From Enoplosus armatus (Eukaryota > Chordata > Actinopteri > Centrarchiformes > Enoplosidae): a stretch of 64,000 nucleotides of DNA. The first letter of the stretch is position 1, and the number at the start of each line of letters is the position of its first letter. Of the stretch, positions 46,936-60,403 are shown one piece after another. A model generated the notes under the pieces. The model did not search any database. It had not been told where the DNA came from and saw only the letters and a list, made by a program, of their open reading frames with translations. A program made the position numbers and the translations under genes. The stretch lies in assembly GCF_043641665.1 (NCBI RefSeq), contig NC_092200.1, positions 9,555,694 to 9,619,693 of the forward strand, written 5' to 3'.

Positions 46936-47863
46936 TTTACCAATGAGTTCTTCTTCCTCCAGCACTGCATGCAGGGTACCTGTCCTGTCCAGCCAACACC
47001 ACCAACAAAATGTCCCTTCTATTACTTCCACATTGATTGACATGCCTTTCAATAGACAGTAGAGAACAACTTAATCTAACATGTTTTGTTGCAGTAAAAC
47101 ATGTTTTTTTTACATAAAACCACAATGAATATTTTTCACTGAAGTCCACCTCTTCAATTACATACAGAATGCAAATTTACCGTATCTGCAAATACTGTTT
47201 GGGCTTTTGACAATAAGATACTGCATGTGCCGCGTTAAGTGTCACAACAGGGTCAAAGGTGGTCCTACATGCTACTTCATAAGGATTTATACTTTTGTGA
47301 GTGTTCTTTCATTACCCATATTTTGACATATAAGATATGTAAAAATGTTTAAAACATACAGTAACTGAATGAATTTAAAATGTTCAAACACATAATCTGT
47401 CTGTATTATTACCTTGAAATTAAATGTGATGACAGGACGAGGAATTTTCTGTTTGCTGTTTTTAATCATGTACTCTTCTCTCTAAATGTGCTGCGAGGGG
47501 GTGCAAATAGAAAGAATTTGAAGAATGTCCTGTTCATTAAAAGGATGACAGATGGCCTAAAATTAAGGCTGTGGTCTGGGTTGAAAGACCACTGCAACTA
47601 CTTGTGTACAGTGTGATACTAAAACACCAAACAAATGAGGTTGGTGGAGGTATAACACGTAATTGTAAGACAGACTCTGAGATATGTTACATCTATGTAA
47701 GACAAAATAATGACAAAACATATAATGCACAAATAACCGCAAGAACCTTTCCCCAAAAACTACATTTTCAGTGTGAGGATTACTGACTATTTTGCCTTGT
47801 TTTTCATAATCTGCACACATTTATTTCACCCTGGAAAAAAAATACTTTTCTTTCCTTGTCTGT

Positions 47864-47880
47864 CCACCAGAGGGCGCCAT
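47864..47880 (+). promoter_or_regulatory. CTCF-like binding motif
   Basis: CCACCAGAGGGCGCCAT fits the CTCF core consensus at essentially every informative position. It lies about 2.6 kb past ythdf3, where the gene-poor stretch begins. Binding is inferred. Confidence 0.6.
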
Positions 47881-47899
47881 CATATCAGGTTCTTTTTCA

Positions 47900-50800
47900 A
47901 ATGTCCTCCGCTCCCAAGACACAGCACAAAGCCTTTCCTGTAAGCAGCAAAGCCCTCTTTCTTCTCAAGCCCTCCAAACTCCTGCACACACAATAATACC
48001 AGGATGAGAAGCACTTGTTGTGCTTCCACAGCTTTTTGGAGCAATTAATGCCAGCTCGCCAAGCTGTGCAGTGAGAGGTGGAGAAGAGAAGGAGAACAGG
48101 GATGTGAGCAGGGAGTGAGATAAAATCCCCCTTTATGTTTGTCAAGAAGGAAGAAAGAGCTGTAATTATAACATTGGAGGCTTTGGATTGCAACTTCTCT
48201 CCTCTGTGTGTTAATTTGTACATCCATCAGGTTTTCGCAGGCAGCCTTTGAAAAGACCCCACTCTTCCTGCCTCCATTTGTCTGTGAACACAACAGACAA
48301 ACTAAGCAGGGAACTTGCTATTTATTCACCTCACAATGCCCTCACAATTACTAGTTGTATGTGACGCTGCTGAGATCAAATCTCAAATATGCAAAACACT
48401 GATTTAATTGGAGACCTCTGGTGTGATATTGATTTTACCTCGTTCATTGAATTGACGCAGTGTGATAACGCTGTAGTAGTGCCCGCTTAAACTTAAATCT
48501 TTAGAATTAAACAGGAAAAATATATGCACTGCAAGCCCTTTCATTCGATTTCAAATGGCTTGTCATGTTGTTTTTACCATTTAGGGATCAAACTAACTGG
48601 TTAACGACTTTAATGTTTCCCGCATTTAATGTTGCCCCAATCCACAGTGGTCAAAGCTGTTCCAAGAAAGTGCCAAGCAAAACTTTTCTGTTTTTTTTCA
48701 AACCATCAAAATGTCCTTCTGGAGAGGGATTCAGCTGAGTGAAGATGAGAGAGAAGGAGCATCCTCTTCTTAGTGAGCTGAAATGCCTTTGAAGTTTCAG
48801 TCACACTGAAGACTCATCAACACATGGCTGAAGGCAAGGTTAGGGCAAGTCTCAGGGTTGGCACTTCCTCCATGTTTTGAAGGTTTTCACACTCTGGGCC
48901 ATGGCGTGTCACTCAATAAGTCCTCGCAGAACATTAGTGCTATTGATGACTATGTTAACTGACATGCGGTTGATCAGAGGACCCTGAAATTATTCTGATA
49001 TATGTGTCAACTTTGCTGATTAGCATTGTTTGTATATTGTAGAAAAGCATCTACACATGTAGCTTAAAGCTGTCAGTGTGAGGTGGGGTAAGTGAAAAAT
49101 CTAAGCGCATCAACAATGTTTAATGTAATAAAACCCAAAGCTGAGTCTTAAAGTCAGCTAGATTGAAGTTTCAAGGTTTTACTCAGCAAGTCTTAGCAAG
49201 AGTTTTATTTTTCATTTGAAAAAATTGGGTTTTGACTGACAGTTATGTCTAAGTTTTCTTCCTGCCCTTTTCCAAGGTGTCTCTGTTGCCATGGTTATAT
49301 CATTATCTGTGAACTGAAAGTAGAGGCTGAGCATTTTGCCAAACACATTGATATAATGCTGGAAAGACTTGATTGTTCTGCCTACAAAGAAAGAGAAATG
49401 AAAGATTTGCTATCTAACATTTTCTTAATATTTTTTGTGATTTTGTTAATGCAGGTGTTGAATAGGGCAAATAATGATCAGATGAGTTACATTTTGATTT
49501 CAATAGATCTGCTTGGTTTTATTTAACATCCCTTTTCATTCAAATGTTATAATTGTGCCTGTATTTACAGCAAAGATGAAGGTTCAAAGAGCAGTTATGC
49601 AGCATTTTGGTGTTAGAGTTGTTATGCCACAGGGAGGTGCCATCCATAAAAAGAGAAACAGACTTAAACCTTCTTCTACAAAGCTGTTAACATTTTAACT
49701 GTCTCTCTTCACATTTAGATATTGTCAAACCTATTTACTGCTTATTCTCTAACAACTTAACAACTTTAACGCCTTAACATTTATCTCACACTTTTGGACA
49801 TTATGCACAGCCTTTTAGAACAAGTTAGAAAGGAACCACAGGTTAGCATTGCACCTCCATAAAGTCGGAGGACTCAGAAGAGACCATGATCAGAAGCAAA
49901 GCAGCAGAGGTCAGTATATCCTGGATTTAAGTCCCTAGTATGGGTAAAGCTCCAAATTAGTTGAATCCTACATTTCCCATGATGCAGCTGATGACATCAT
50001 CAGGGTTATTTTTTCAAATATTGGAAAGCTTGCGCCAGAACCACAGGAGACATTATACTGTTTTCAGGTTGTTTTCACAGGCGGAGTAATACTCGTGTGA
50101 AATCAGTTGAGTGGCCCTTTAAGAAAAGTTCAGTCTGAGTTCATGTAGCAAGATCCTAATTCATTTTCTCTGGAACAGGTTTGTGTCTAAATAGCATGAA
50201 TGTATGACCAAGTCTGTGCGCTACGGCACAGCCTGATGTGTCCCTGTAGCAGGGAATGACTAATTTGTATTTTAGAGATACTTAAAATGTACAGCACTCA
50301 AATTATACTTGTGTGATTATTGTTTGAATTACTCAATGAAGTGTTGATAAAACTAAATGTGGTAAAGGACAACAATTACTACAAGTTTAACTGGTACCAA
50401 TACTGTAAATACAAGAAAACTTACTTCCTAAGTCCTTCATTTTCAATTAATTTATGAAGCTATTCCAACAGGAGGAATAACTAATGCAATGTGTTAGTCA
50501 GCAATCTGAAAGAGCACTCTTCACAACTCTGTATTTGTTGAATGAAATGTTTATGTAATTCATATAGGCAGCGTTCAAAGCAACGGGGAATAATTCAAGG
50601 CTCAGGTTTATTAATCTGTTCAAATGTTTCCTGGCAACAAGAAGCGCCTATCAAATCAATGCCACAATGTTGATGCAACGCCTGATGAGAAAAACATTTC
50701 CCTGCGTCTCACTAATGTAAAGTGGAGTTGTGAACAGGTCTCGGTTTAAAGAGGAGTGCCCGTGTATCCGGCTGCATGCATTTCCTGCAGCCCTTCAAAG

Positions 50801-52490
50801 ATCTAAAATGTACACACAAGAAACGTGAAAAGCTTCATCAAGCTTATGTTAAAATGCTTTATAATCTAGTGGGGAGGGAGTGCATATGGCTAATGGAAAA
50901 ACGATGACAGAAATAAGAAACTCAAGAGGGCAAACAAAAAGAAGATTCAAAAGCACTCTTATCTAAAATCATCTGAGCATATCTGGGCCATCTTTATTCA
51001 TTTTACAGTAGGTAAAATACACAGTCCTGCTTCTGCCCTGCGGTTTCAGGTTATTGTCAGTCCACTCTTTAATTCATGGGTAGGATTAGTTAAAGCAGTA
51101 TGGAGGAAAAAAGTGCAAAGGGGAGAGAGAAAGAGTGAGTAAAGGGAGATGGAGAGGACTGCTGCTGTGTTTTTTATTCACTAATTTCTATCTGTATATT
51201 TATTATGCTGCCCTGCCCTTCTAGGACACTTGGCTACACGCAGCGCGGGGCCTCATGAATATGAATCTTTAATCTATGGAGCAGATGAGTAAAATATATG
51301 AACTGAAGGAATAAGAGACAGCTTTGGTTACCACATTTATACTTCATAACTGGACTGTAACCTCTCTTGTGCTGACGACGATGAGTGGAGACACACTAGC
51401 CGCGGTCGGGCTGCTTATTGAATGCAAAGGTTGGAATATGTCCTGTGCTGGGATGGTGGGGTTTTTTGCATGGCAGGGGGTAGCGCAGAATGGAAAGGTC
51501 TGAAATGTAATGCATTTGAAATGAAATGAAAAGGTGCCGAGGAATGAAATATGACATGCTGGCTGCTGAAGCCTGGAGTCCTGGGAGTCACCAGTCAGGA
51601 CTCTATACTCAGCTGTATGTGTGTGTGTGTGTGTGTGTTTGTGAGAGAAAATCTAAGTGCATGGTATTGTGCGAGTACAGGTTGAGTGTGTAATGTGATG
51701 CAGGCTGCCTTTGCTCCTGTGACTTCCTCTTCCACCCTCCTGTTCAGGCCTGATGGAGATTAAGGGCCATTAAAAGCTCTCTGCTGCATGTGCAGTTTCT
51801 ATTGATCACATCGACTCAACCCACTGTAGCCAATGATCCGATTACAAGTGTTGTACCCCCATCTTTATCCCCTCCCCCTCTATCTTCTCTCCTCCTTGCC
51901 CCTCCCTTCTCTTCTTCCTCTCGCCCACCCTTCGTGGTTCACGGTGCTCGGTGGGGGTTGCTCTGCCTCTGCTGATGTCAGCACTGGGGCATGTCCAGAA
52001 GGCTCTGAGCCCCCCTAGGCAAGCCTCTGAATATCTGCTTGCGTGTCTGTCTGTATTTTTGTCTTTTGTCCCCGCTGTCCGCGCACGCATCTCACCCATT
52101 CCTCGCTTCTGTGCTCTCACCATCTCCAGTCATCTCCAAACACAGCAGGGTTATCATAATGAACCTCATTTCTGCAGGAGAGATGGATCGGCCGAGCCCA
52201 GAAGAGCTAAATGACTTGAGACAGTCTGAGAAGGCATCAGCTCAAACCCACCCGACCCCCACCTCTACGAACATCACCCCTCCCTTTGCCTGGTGGTCAA
52301 ACAGCCCTGGGGGAGCTCTCTGTGAGACCACTGTGGTTATTAGCATTGACAGAGGGTCACGGAAATCTTCTTAGTTTCTACTGTACAGGAAGTGTCCCAC
52401 TATGCTGCTAATTCAGGGGGATTCCCACAGAACTGGCAACCTATTCCCTCTCAGATACTCCTTATCTTAAAGCCATCTAGTTTTTAGCCA
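47900..52490. other. Gene-poor stretch
   Basis: No coding exon or RNA gene found. It contains a short (GT)n run at 51617-51638, a CATTTCCCATGATGCA stretch near 49975 that resembles fish repeats, and a GC-richer block at 51860-52170. Confidence 0.5.
51617..51638. repeat. Short (GT)n microsatellite
   Basis: A pure GT dinucleotide run of about 11 units. Confidence 0.8.
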
Positions 52491-52499
52491 CACTAGCAA

Positions 52500-52955
52500 C
52501 GTGGCTCTATTGATGGCAGTGTCGGCCTGTGGGTCCACTGGTCCACAGCTTTTGTCCAGACTGAAATATCTCGACAGCTATTGGATGATCCTAAAGATTT
52601 CGGTGATCCCCCGACTTTTTCTCTAGCGCCACCAGCTGGTTGACATTTTGGTTTCAAAGCAAAATGCCTCAACAGCTCCTGAATGGATTGCTATGAAATT
52701 TGGTAAAGACAATTACATTCATAGCATGAACTGTAATAATGTTGATGATCCCTTAACTTTTCATCTAGCGCCATCATCAGGTCAAAATTTCAACGTGCTT
52801 ATGATACTTATGACCAAATACCTGCAAAACTAATGACATTCCCATCAGCCTAAGTTGTATTTTGTGTTTGTCACTAATTAGCAAATGTTAGCATGCTAGC
52901 ACGCTAAACTAAAATGGTGGGCCTGGTTAAAATAAAAGCATTTATTGTAGACTCT
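52500..52955. repeat. Dispersed repeat of the type common in percomorph genomes
   Basis: Contains GACTGAAATATCTCGACAGC, the pair CTCTAGCGCCACCAGCTGG and CATCTAGCGCCATCATCAGG, TTAGCAAATGTTAGCATGCT and GTAGACTCTT. These phrases occur, by my recollection, in a very abundant perch-like fish repeat. The two AGCGCCA modules about 140 bases apart show its internally duplicated build. It has no open frame. Borders are approximate. Confidence 0.7.
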
Positions 52956-52959
52956 TTAG

Positions 52960-55900
52960 TCCTGTTACTACACTGACAATTGAAACGGATTTGGCACAAA
53001 ATTACATGCAAGGAAAAGTTGTAAAAAAAGAAGAAGTTTACATCAAACATAATTTCAGCGCTTCAGCTGTGTGTTTTACATGTTGGTCATCAAGTCAAGA
53101 TTTGGCCTGTTGAGATTATTTGACTGACTGACATTTCAATGTCCTTTTTGACTGAGACTGACTGAGAACTGTCTGAATACCTTAAGGACAAGTCTGATTT
53201 CTCGTTAAATACTGTAATAAATATTGTTATTTTTTTAAAGTAAAGTCATATGTGGTGACAGAACTGGGTCTGATAGCAGTCATATTTGTGTGATAGAAGT
53301 TGTTCTCTGTCCTGGTTCTATCAATCAGCTGCACCAGTGAGGGATTCACAAAACAACCGGGAAACAATACAGAGAGAATAACTGAAACTACATCAAGTCA
53401 CCACAGGATGAATCACTCACTACAAAGGCAAACATGTTGGATTTCACTTATAAGGCATATTTTACATTTTCTAATGTATCAAGGGATCTATATTGAAGAA
53501 AAATATATTTTTTTTCAATGATTCTCATTAAACATTTGGATGCTTAGCTTTGATATACAGTAGAATCCTTGGGGCCAGATCAGGGCCAGAGCTGGAACAT
53601 GAATAAAAGGAAGGTCCATTATATTCAGAACCAGCAGAGCCTTGAGAATAGGACCACATGGGTGGGTGGGAGGCTTGTAAACAGCTTTACTCCCCAGATG
53701 AAAGGCTCACTGTGATGTGTGTCCAAGGAGAGAACATGAGAGCACAACATTATAATGTGAGAGTCAGACCCCTGAGAGCATTAAAAAAGTTTGGCGATAA
53801 CACAATTAAAAGCAGATTTTCATCTATTTACACACCCTATCAGCAGAGTCATCCTCCATCTTCAAAATGCATGGAGATTACCATAAAGAAACCTAAGTGA
53901 TGTGTGTATCTCTGGGCTTTGATATTGTGCACAGGCTGGGCAAAGGCACTGACCTTCGCCGCTACCGCAATTACATCATAGGGCAGCTCCCGCTCTCATG
54001 CATATTAATGCAGGTTCTGGAGGCATCACCCACACCTTTGATTCCCTGGGATCTGAGCTCGCCATTGCATGACAAGTGTATCTGGACACAAAGTGTATGT
54101 AATGGTTTTCTGCTTCAGGAGAGATATAGACCACAAGCAAGACCAGATCAAAGGTGCACACACTTTCCTCTGCAGGGGGATGAGAGGGATACTGTGTGTT
54201 TGTGTGATAGAAAAAGAAAACGTATGTGAAAATGAGATGGAGTGTGCAGTCAGTCTCAAATGTATCACTCTATGATACAGGAGCAAGCAACTAATAGCCT
54301 GGTGGTTAACACACAAACGTTAGAGCCAAAGGTTAATCAGAATCCTCTTCTGTCTCATTTTGTAGAGCTTTTCCTAATGAGGTCACTATAATTTTAACAC
54401 AATAGGACATTTTATTTTGGAGCTGATATATTTAGACTGAAAGACACATGATGTTTCTAATTGCAGGAGGGTCCTGGGTGCATCCCAGTATTTCCTCTGC
54501 ATTCATTCAGCTTTGGTGGACCATCACAGTGAGACTGTCTCCAGAATGTAAAGATTTTAATAACACCAGCGTTTTATTCTCTTGCAGTTGGCACTATTAA
54601 CACGACTGAAGCCAAAGCAGGGATAAAAAGAAGGAATCCTAACAAAAAAATCCCTAAGGAACAGCACTGAAAAGACAGAGGAGATCCTGGTTGTATTTTC
54701 CATCATGTCATATTCTAACATGGTGCTGGTGCAGAGACTCCTGTTGCCAGTAGAGGGCCTCGTTGTTATAACATAAAGCTCAGCGATGGTCGGTTCCATT
54801 TTCTAGCAGCCTGATTTGGTTCCTGAGCAAAGACAATGCTGATTCAATGTCTCTGGATTTATTTAAATAAAGGTGATACAGAATATTCACATTCTGCAGA
54901 TTTATCTAATAATTCTATTAGATTGTCAAAATAATTAGGCATAAATATTACAAGATAATTCCTGAAATACCAACAAGCTATTGTAAGAAATAATTTTACT
55001 CTACTCTGTTTGATGGACATTAAACAGATTTGCACATTTCCTAATGTACTAATTTTAGCTGAGTCTTATTTAAAACTATAATTTGATTTAATGTGGTGAC
55101 ATGGTGGAACAGTACAGTGCATTATCTGAAGACTAGCTGAATTAGCAAATGACTCTCTACATGTATGAAGTCAAACTGCTTTATTTGCCATCATGCCATA
55201 AAAGGCCTGAAGCGGCGTTAACTTCTCAGAGCTGTGAAAGAGCTTTGCTCACCAGGGAGCCAATAGGGGACTAACCATCATATCAATTGGCTCCATTTGC
55301 TGCTGCTGCTGCACTGATCGTGTCATGCCCGAGCATAAAAAAAACAAATCTGTGCAAAAAAAAAAAAAAGGGGTTTATTTAATTTTTTGGCATTTAGGGA
55401 TGTGTAAAATAAGTGAGATGTGGCAGAGAGCGGATGGATCTGAATATGAATCAAGCTCAAATTGAATGACAAACACAAACGCACTGAATGACGATGCTGT
55501 GTGTTAGCTACATCTGATCACTGCACCAGAATTCTCTCATATTAAATCTCCATAATGATTAAATTAGTGGGTCTCCATCTGTGGCACTGCAAACTTACAG
55601 TCGCACATGCTGACTACATTCACAGACTCCTGCTGAGTGTGTTGGTGGAGAATAAACATACACAGATTATTTCACACACATTACAGCAGCCACAGTACAA
55701 TGCACAAAAGGGTGCATTATAGCTTGCATATACACTGTAATTCACACACTCGCTGCTGAGACAATGTTGGCACAGAGAAGCCTTAATTTACAGTGTGAAG
55801 TCAAAAAACGAACAGGTCTTTCTAGCAGTACTATTGATCTGACTGCGCACCCCCGCCACCCCCACCTCCTCCCCCTCCTCCCCCTCCTCCTGCCCTCCCT

Positions 55901-56650
55901 CTGTGGTTACATTTCTTCCTGTGTCATGGAGTGCACTGTAACATATATATATCTGATTCATTGCACATTCATCATTGATTTACTGCGCCTCTTGCTTCAT
56001 GCTAAGAAACAGAAAACACCAGCTTATGTTTGGTGTCAAGTGAGCTTGCTTCGCAAAAAAAAAAAAAAAAAATCTTTAGACTTTGAGAAGATTCTCTTGA
56101 GAAGCCGTTCAACAAAAACAGACTAAAAAACAAATGTCTCAATTGACTTACTATGGCCTAGATTCAACTCAATGCTCTGCAGGCTCAGAGCGTAAGAATT
56201 TAGTGTCTCCTAAAAAAACGAAAAAAAAAAAACACTTGGACATTATCTTTTATCTGTTGTATAACAATCAGGGTACAAAATATGGACCTCAAATAATTAA
56301 AAGCAAATGTACAGAACAGTATTTCAATTCTGAGATGAAGAAACAGATTGTTAAACATACATTTGAATGAATATGCAGCCTAAAGGAGGCTGCGAGTAAT
56401 TGCAGAAAAATTGCAACCCATAATTATGGCCTCAGTCATTAACACTTTATCTGGGTGGAATAAAACAATCCATAACACAATTTAAATTGCAAGCCCCCTT
56501 CGCAGAAATAAAAAAAGCATCTTTATGCCTCCCTGTCTGTGTGTGTGTGTGTGAATGTAGCTTTTTGGATGCATAAAAATATAGAGGGAAGTATTGTAGA
56601 TATGCAAACACACATATGCAGCCATATTCACAATCACATAAACACACATA
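52960..56650. other. Gene-poor stretch with candidate conserved islands
   Basis: No gene is supported. Motif-dense, repeat-free blocks lie at about 53930-54075 and 55190-55340, and a pyrimidine-rich run at 55847-55905. The rest is AT-rich. Confidence 0.45.
55847..55905. repeat. Polypyrimidine (CCTCCT)n tract
   Basis: About 60 bases almost entirely C and T on the plus strand (CCCCGCCACC..CCTCCTCCCCCTCC units). It has potential for triplex structure; no coding role. Confidence 0.7.
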
Positions 56651-56670
56651 TGCAGGGAAAACACACAGCT

Positions 56671-56748
<78 letters not shown>
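56671..56748. repeat. (CA)n microsatellite
   Basis: About 78 bases of CA dinucleotides with two ATACATAC interruptions. Confidence 0.9.
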
Positions 56749-57047
56749 TTACATATCATCTGCAGCCATCTGCTCTAAATGATAGGTAATTAACTCAGGC
56801 CTGCCTTTGTCTCTTGGCTGGTCGGCTGACATATAGGAGCTCTTCAGGAGAATATACGTGAATCAAGGACTTCAGAAGACTGAAAGGACAAGAGAGTGAG
56901 AGAGGAAGGATGAGGAGGAGGAGGACTGGATGATGTTTGTGAATGATGCTGCATAAACCCAGAGAGGCAGCACTGAGAACCATTACAATGATGGGAGAAA
57001 AAAACTGGAGATGATGGAAAGAGGACATGCTGGGTCAGAGAGGATGT

Positions 57048-57099
57048 ACACACACACACACACACGCACAATAGATTGTGCGTGTGTGTGTGTGTGTGT
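57048..57099. repeat. Perfect 25-bp inverted repeat built from (AC)n and (GT)n
   Basis: The left arm is an AC run ending CGCACAAT, the spacer is AG, and the right arm is ATTGTGCG followed by a TG run. All 25 pairs match from 57048/57099 inward with a 2-base loop. Confidence 0.9.
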
Positions 57100-57109
57100 G
57101 TGCAGCTCA

Positions 57110-60100
57110 CCTACAGTTTTCCGATCAAGGTCAAGCTGTATAAAACCGAGAAGCTTTGCACCGTGTAGGTTGGAAAAGAGAAATGTGAAAGCTATAATAA
57201 TATGATGTTATATAATATTATATGTAATATTGGCCCCACCTCTTCTATCCAAAAAATAATGAGCTCTGGATGCTATTTCAGACATTTTACTTCACACATT
57301 GAATTTCACATTGTGTTATGTGAATTCAGGGAGTGAACATATTTTTATTTTAACTGAAAATGAGTAAAAATAAAAAAAAACATTAAAATATTTAAAAAAC
57401 TGAAATATTCAAGTGAAGGACGGCAAACACAAGATTTTAAGAATTCATAAAAAATAGAATAAAACCAAAATGAGGTGTGTATACATTAAAAATGCCACCA
57501 GATTGTATTCTGGAGTATATCTGATGTCTTCCACAGCCTGATAAGCAGTCTGCCATTGCTGCTGGACGCCTTCTTTTCAAGCAATGTCTGTTCCTCCCGG
57601 TCACACTGGTATTCAGGTCTGTCTCTATTATAGCAGCACGGGGTTATAATTAGCCAGATATCTCCTGCAGTAATGATGAGTGGGAGAGAAGCCCTGCATC
57701 TTACCTGCTAGGGCTGGAGACGTTATAGGCTCTGGGACCAGAGGAGTAGCAGCAATGGAGGAGCCCCGTTTCTCATCAAAATGGGATAATTAGAGTGTGT
57801 ATGGAGATGTGATTCCAGGTAAGAGGTGACAGAGAGCACGGGAGAGGACGTTTGTCTACACGCTCACCTCCTCTTCTCAAATAGTGAGTGGACAGGGGCT
57901 GGTGTCGGAGGCTCAGCAAGACAAGGGTGGCGGCAGAGGAACAAGATATCACAAGGCTCCTGTGTAGATCAAAAATAGACATGCAGAGGGGAAAGAAATT
58001 AGAGTTAGAGCCTGCCAGAGGTGAGAAAAGAAAGATTTAGTGGCACAATTTAAAAGACATGATGCTAGCATTTATAGTAAAGAAGAGGACAGTACAGTGA
58101 GAGCTATATGTAAACATAACCCCAACAGCTCAATACACTTAACGGAGCATCTTTGGCGTATAGGGTGTGGTGCAGTATGGAGGCTGACAGATGACCTGAT
58201 GCAGTAATTCCCCAGTGCTATGTGCTTCACTTTGAGAGAGCAAGGAAGACAGAGGCAGGCAGAGAAACACAGAGAGAGACATGATCAAGATGAAGATGAT
58301 GATGTTTGAGATGATGATGATGATGATGGCGGCTGCTCTATCTAGATCCCACATCTGCAGTCAGCATAGCCTCTAACCGCAGTGGTCCCTCCCCAGACAC
58401 ACACGCCTGCCACGTCTGCATCGGTCAGCGGGATACAAACACACTAATGCACCATTCCAGCAAACAAACAAACAAGTGTTGCCGTAGTAATTGCAGTGAT
58501 TAAGAGATAAGCGCCGGGAGAAAACCAGGCGTTATGGAGGAAGACCCCCTGTGTGACCTTTTGCTGGGCTGCAGAAGCAGCGCTGCAGTCTGATTCCAGA
58601 CACGTATGACTAGCGCCGCATAGATCTCACAGCACAAGTCATAAATATGAAGACACTAAAGCTTCTGCAGGTCACACAAAGCACCTTGAGCTCAGCTTTC
58701 AAAAAGGTATTTCCAAGCAGTGGTCTGAAACTGTGATATTTTTCATCAAAATAATGGTCACAGGCAGAGGGTGGTTCCCAACTTTATACATGGGCGCTAT
58801 CAACCTCCCCGAAAATAATTTTCCATAAATCATGTCTGTTCTTTAGAGACTCTTGGCTAGGAGTTTTCACACAACTCCCACAATCCTCTTCTTGTATACA
58901 AATTAATACACGTGATGTCTGCTGGGGAAACGTACTCCTTGTTTATATATGTATTGTTATTATTTTACATTGATTTCTTTAGTTATGTGTAACAATCTGC
59001 AGTATGTACAGCATGTCTGAATCTAAATGTCATAGCATTTGCATAGCATTATAATGGTTGTATTTGACATTTAACTTGCTCATAATTTAATGGATAACAT
59101 GTTATAAGTTAGTTGTGCAACTGTGCTATGAGCCATCAAGTATTGTTTAAATGGACTAAATTACATTAACTACTACAGAAGCTTACTGTATTTGTCACAG
59201 AGGAAATTAAGGCAGCTAATAAACCAAGCATTTCAGCAAAAAAAAGAAAAGCTGGGCTTACGTCCACTAATTAGAGTCTAAACTATAAAAATGAAAAATT
59301 GTTTAATTTCAATGTGTTTAAGATTGCTAACTTTGTCTGAAAAGCCTGTAAAAGAAAGCAAGATGGACTATTTAATTGGTATTAATTCTAACTTCTCCAT
59401 TATTATGAATATACAGAACAGAGTTTGTTAGTGATTTATAAAATTCTGACTTTGAGATATTTCAGTTGGGTTTCTTTATTTTTAAACTCTTTTTGCAGAA
59501 GTCTGGATCTGGCCTATATTCATTTGTGGAGTCTTGTAAGATGTGGGCTGGACATAGTTAAAACTTAATTAATTTCTTCATGTAACTGCACTGTGGTGAT
59601 GTAAAGCATTCTATTCACTGTGTGTTGCTGTCCAGGTTTTTTTTATTCTATGTAAATTCTGATGACATTCATTTTAATGCACATGAGACACAGAAATACA
59701 TCCGTTAAGGCAAAAAAAAAAAGTGTTCAAACAGATCAACACAAATACACAGGTAGACACACATAAACACATAAACTCCACATCCAAGTAATCATACAAA
59801 GTTAATTTGATTCGATATGCTGTCTGATCTGATGCAATCTGATGTTCCAGCAAGTTCAACAATAATCTAATTCAGGTTCAAAAAGGCAGCGCGTTGATAC
59901 CAAGTTTAATGCATACAGTGAGGACAGAAAGAAAGAAAGTAAAATGTTTATGCTTGTTCTGTTTTTCACAGCAATGTCACGGCCGGTAAAACTGGCTTAG
60001 TCACACATACAGAGCTGAAGGTGTTAGAGGAAAATCAATGGTTGGATTGCAGTGTAAGGTCCTCTGGGTGAGGTAAACACAGTTTGCTATATATTCTGCC

Positions 60101-60340
60101 TCAGGATTGTTGCAAACAAGCCTCCAAAGAGGGAAATATGTGCCTTAAGTACATGAAAACAAGCACATGCATGTAAAATGCTATAATACACACATATTAT
60201 TCACAGTATTTTTTTCACTGTAGGTTTCATTGTTGCAGAAGATGGAGAACAGCATTAGTTCACTGTTGCGTATGGTGCCATTGGTTTAAAAGATGTCTCA
60301 TGTTTGAGCCCACGTGACCTCCATCCCCACCCCTCACCCC
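57110..60340. other. Gene-poor stretch
   Basis: No gene supported. It holds a GAT repeat at 58291-58336 and a motif-dense, GC-richer block at about 58480-58690. The rest is AT-rich. Confidence 0.45.
58291..58336. repeat. (GAT)n trinucleotide repeat
   Basis: Imperfect GAT/GAA trinucleotide run on the plus strand. Confidence 0.75.
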
Positions 60341-60341
60341 A

Positions 60342-60400
<59 letters not shown>
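60342..60400. repeat. (CT)n(AC)n compound microsatellite
   Basis: A short CT run passes directly into about 23 AC units. Confidence 0.9.

Positions 60401-60403
<3 letters not shown>

Noticed and set aside
56482..56778. Frames made of alternating Cys-Val or His-Thr around 56.5-56.8 kb
   Set aside because: Translations of the CA/GT microsatellites, not genes.
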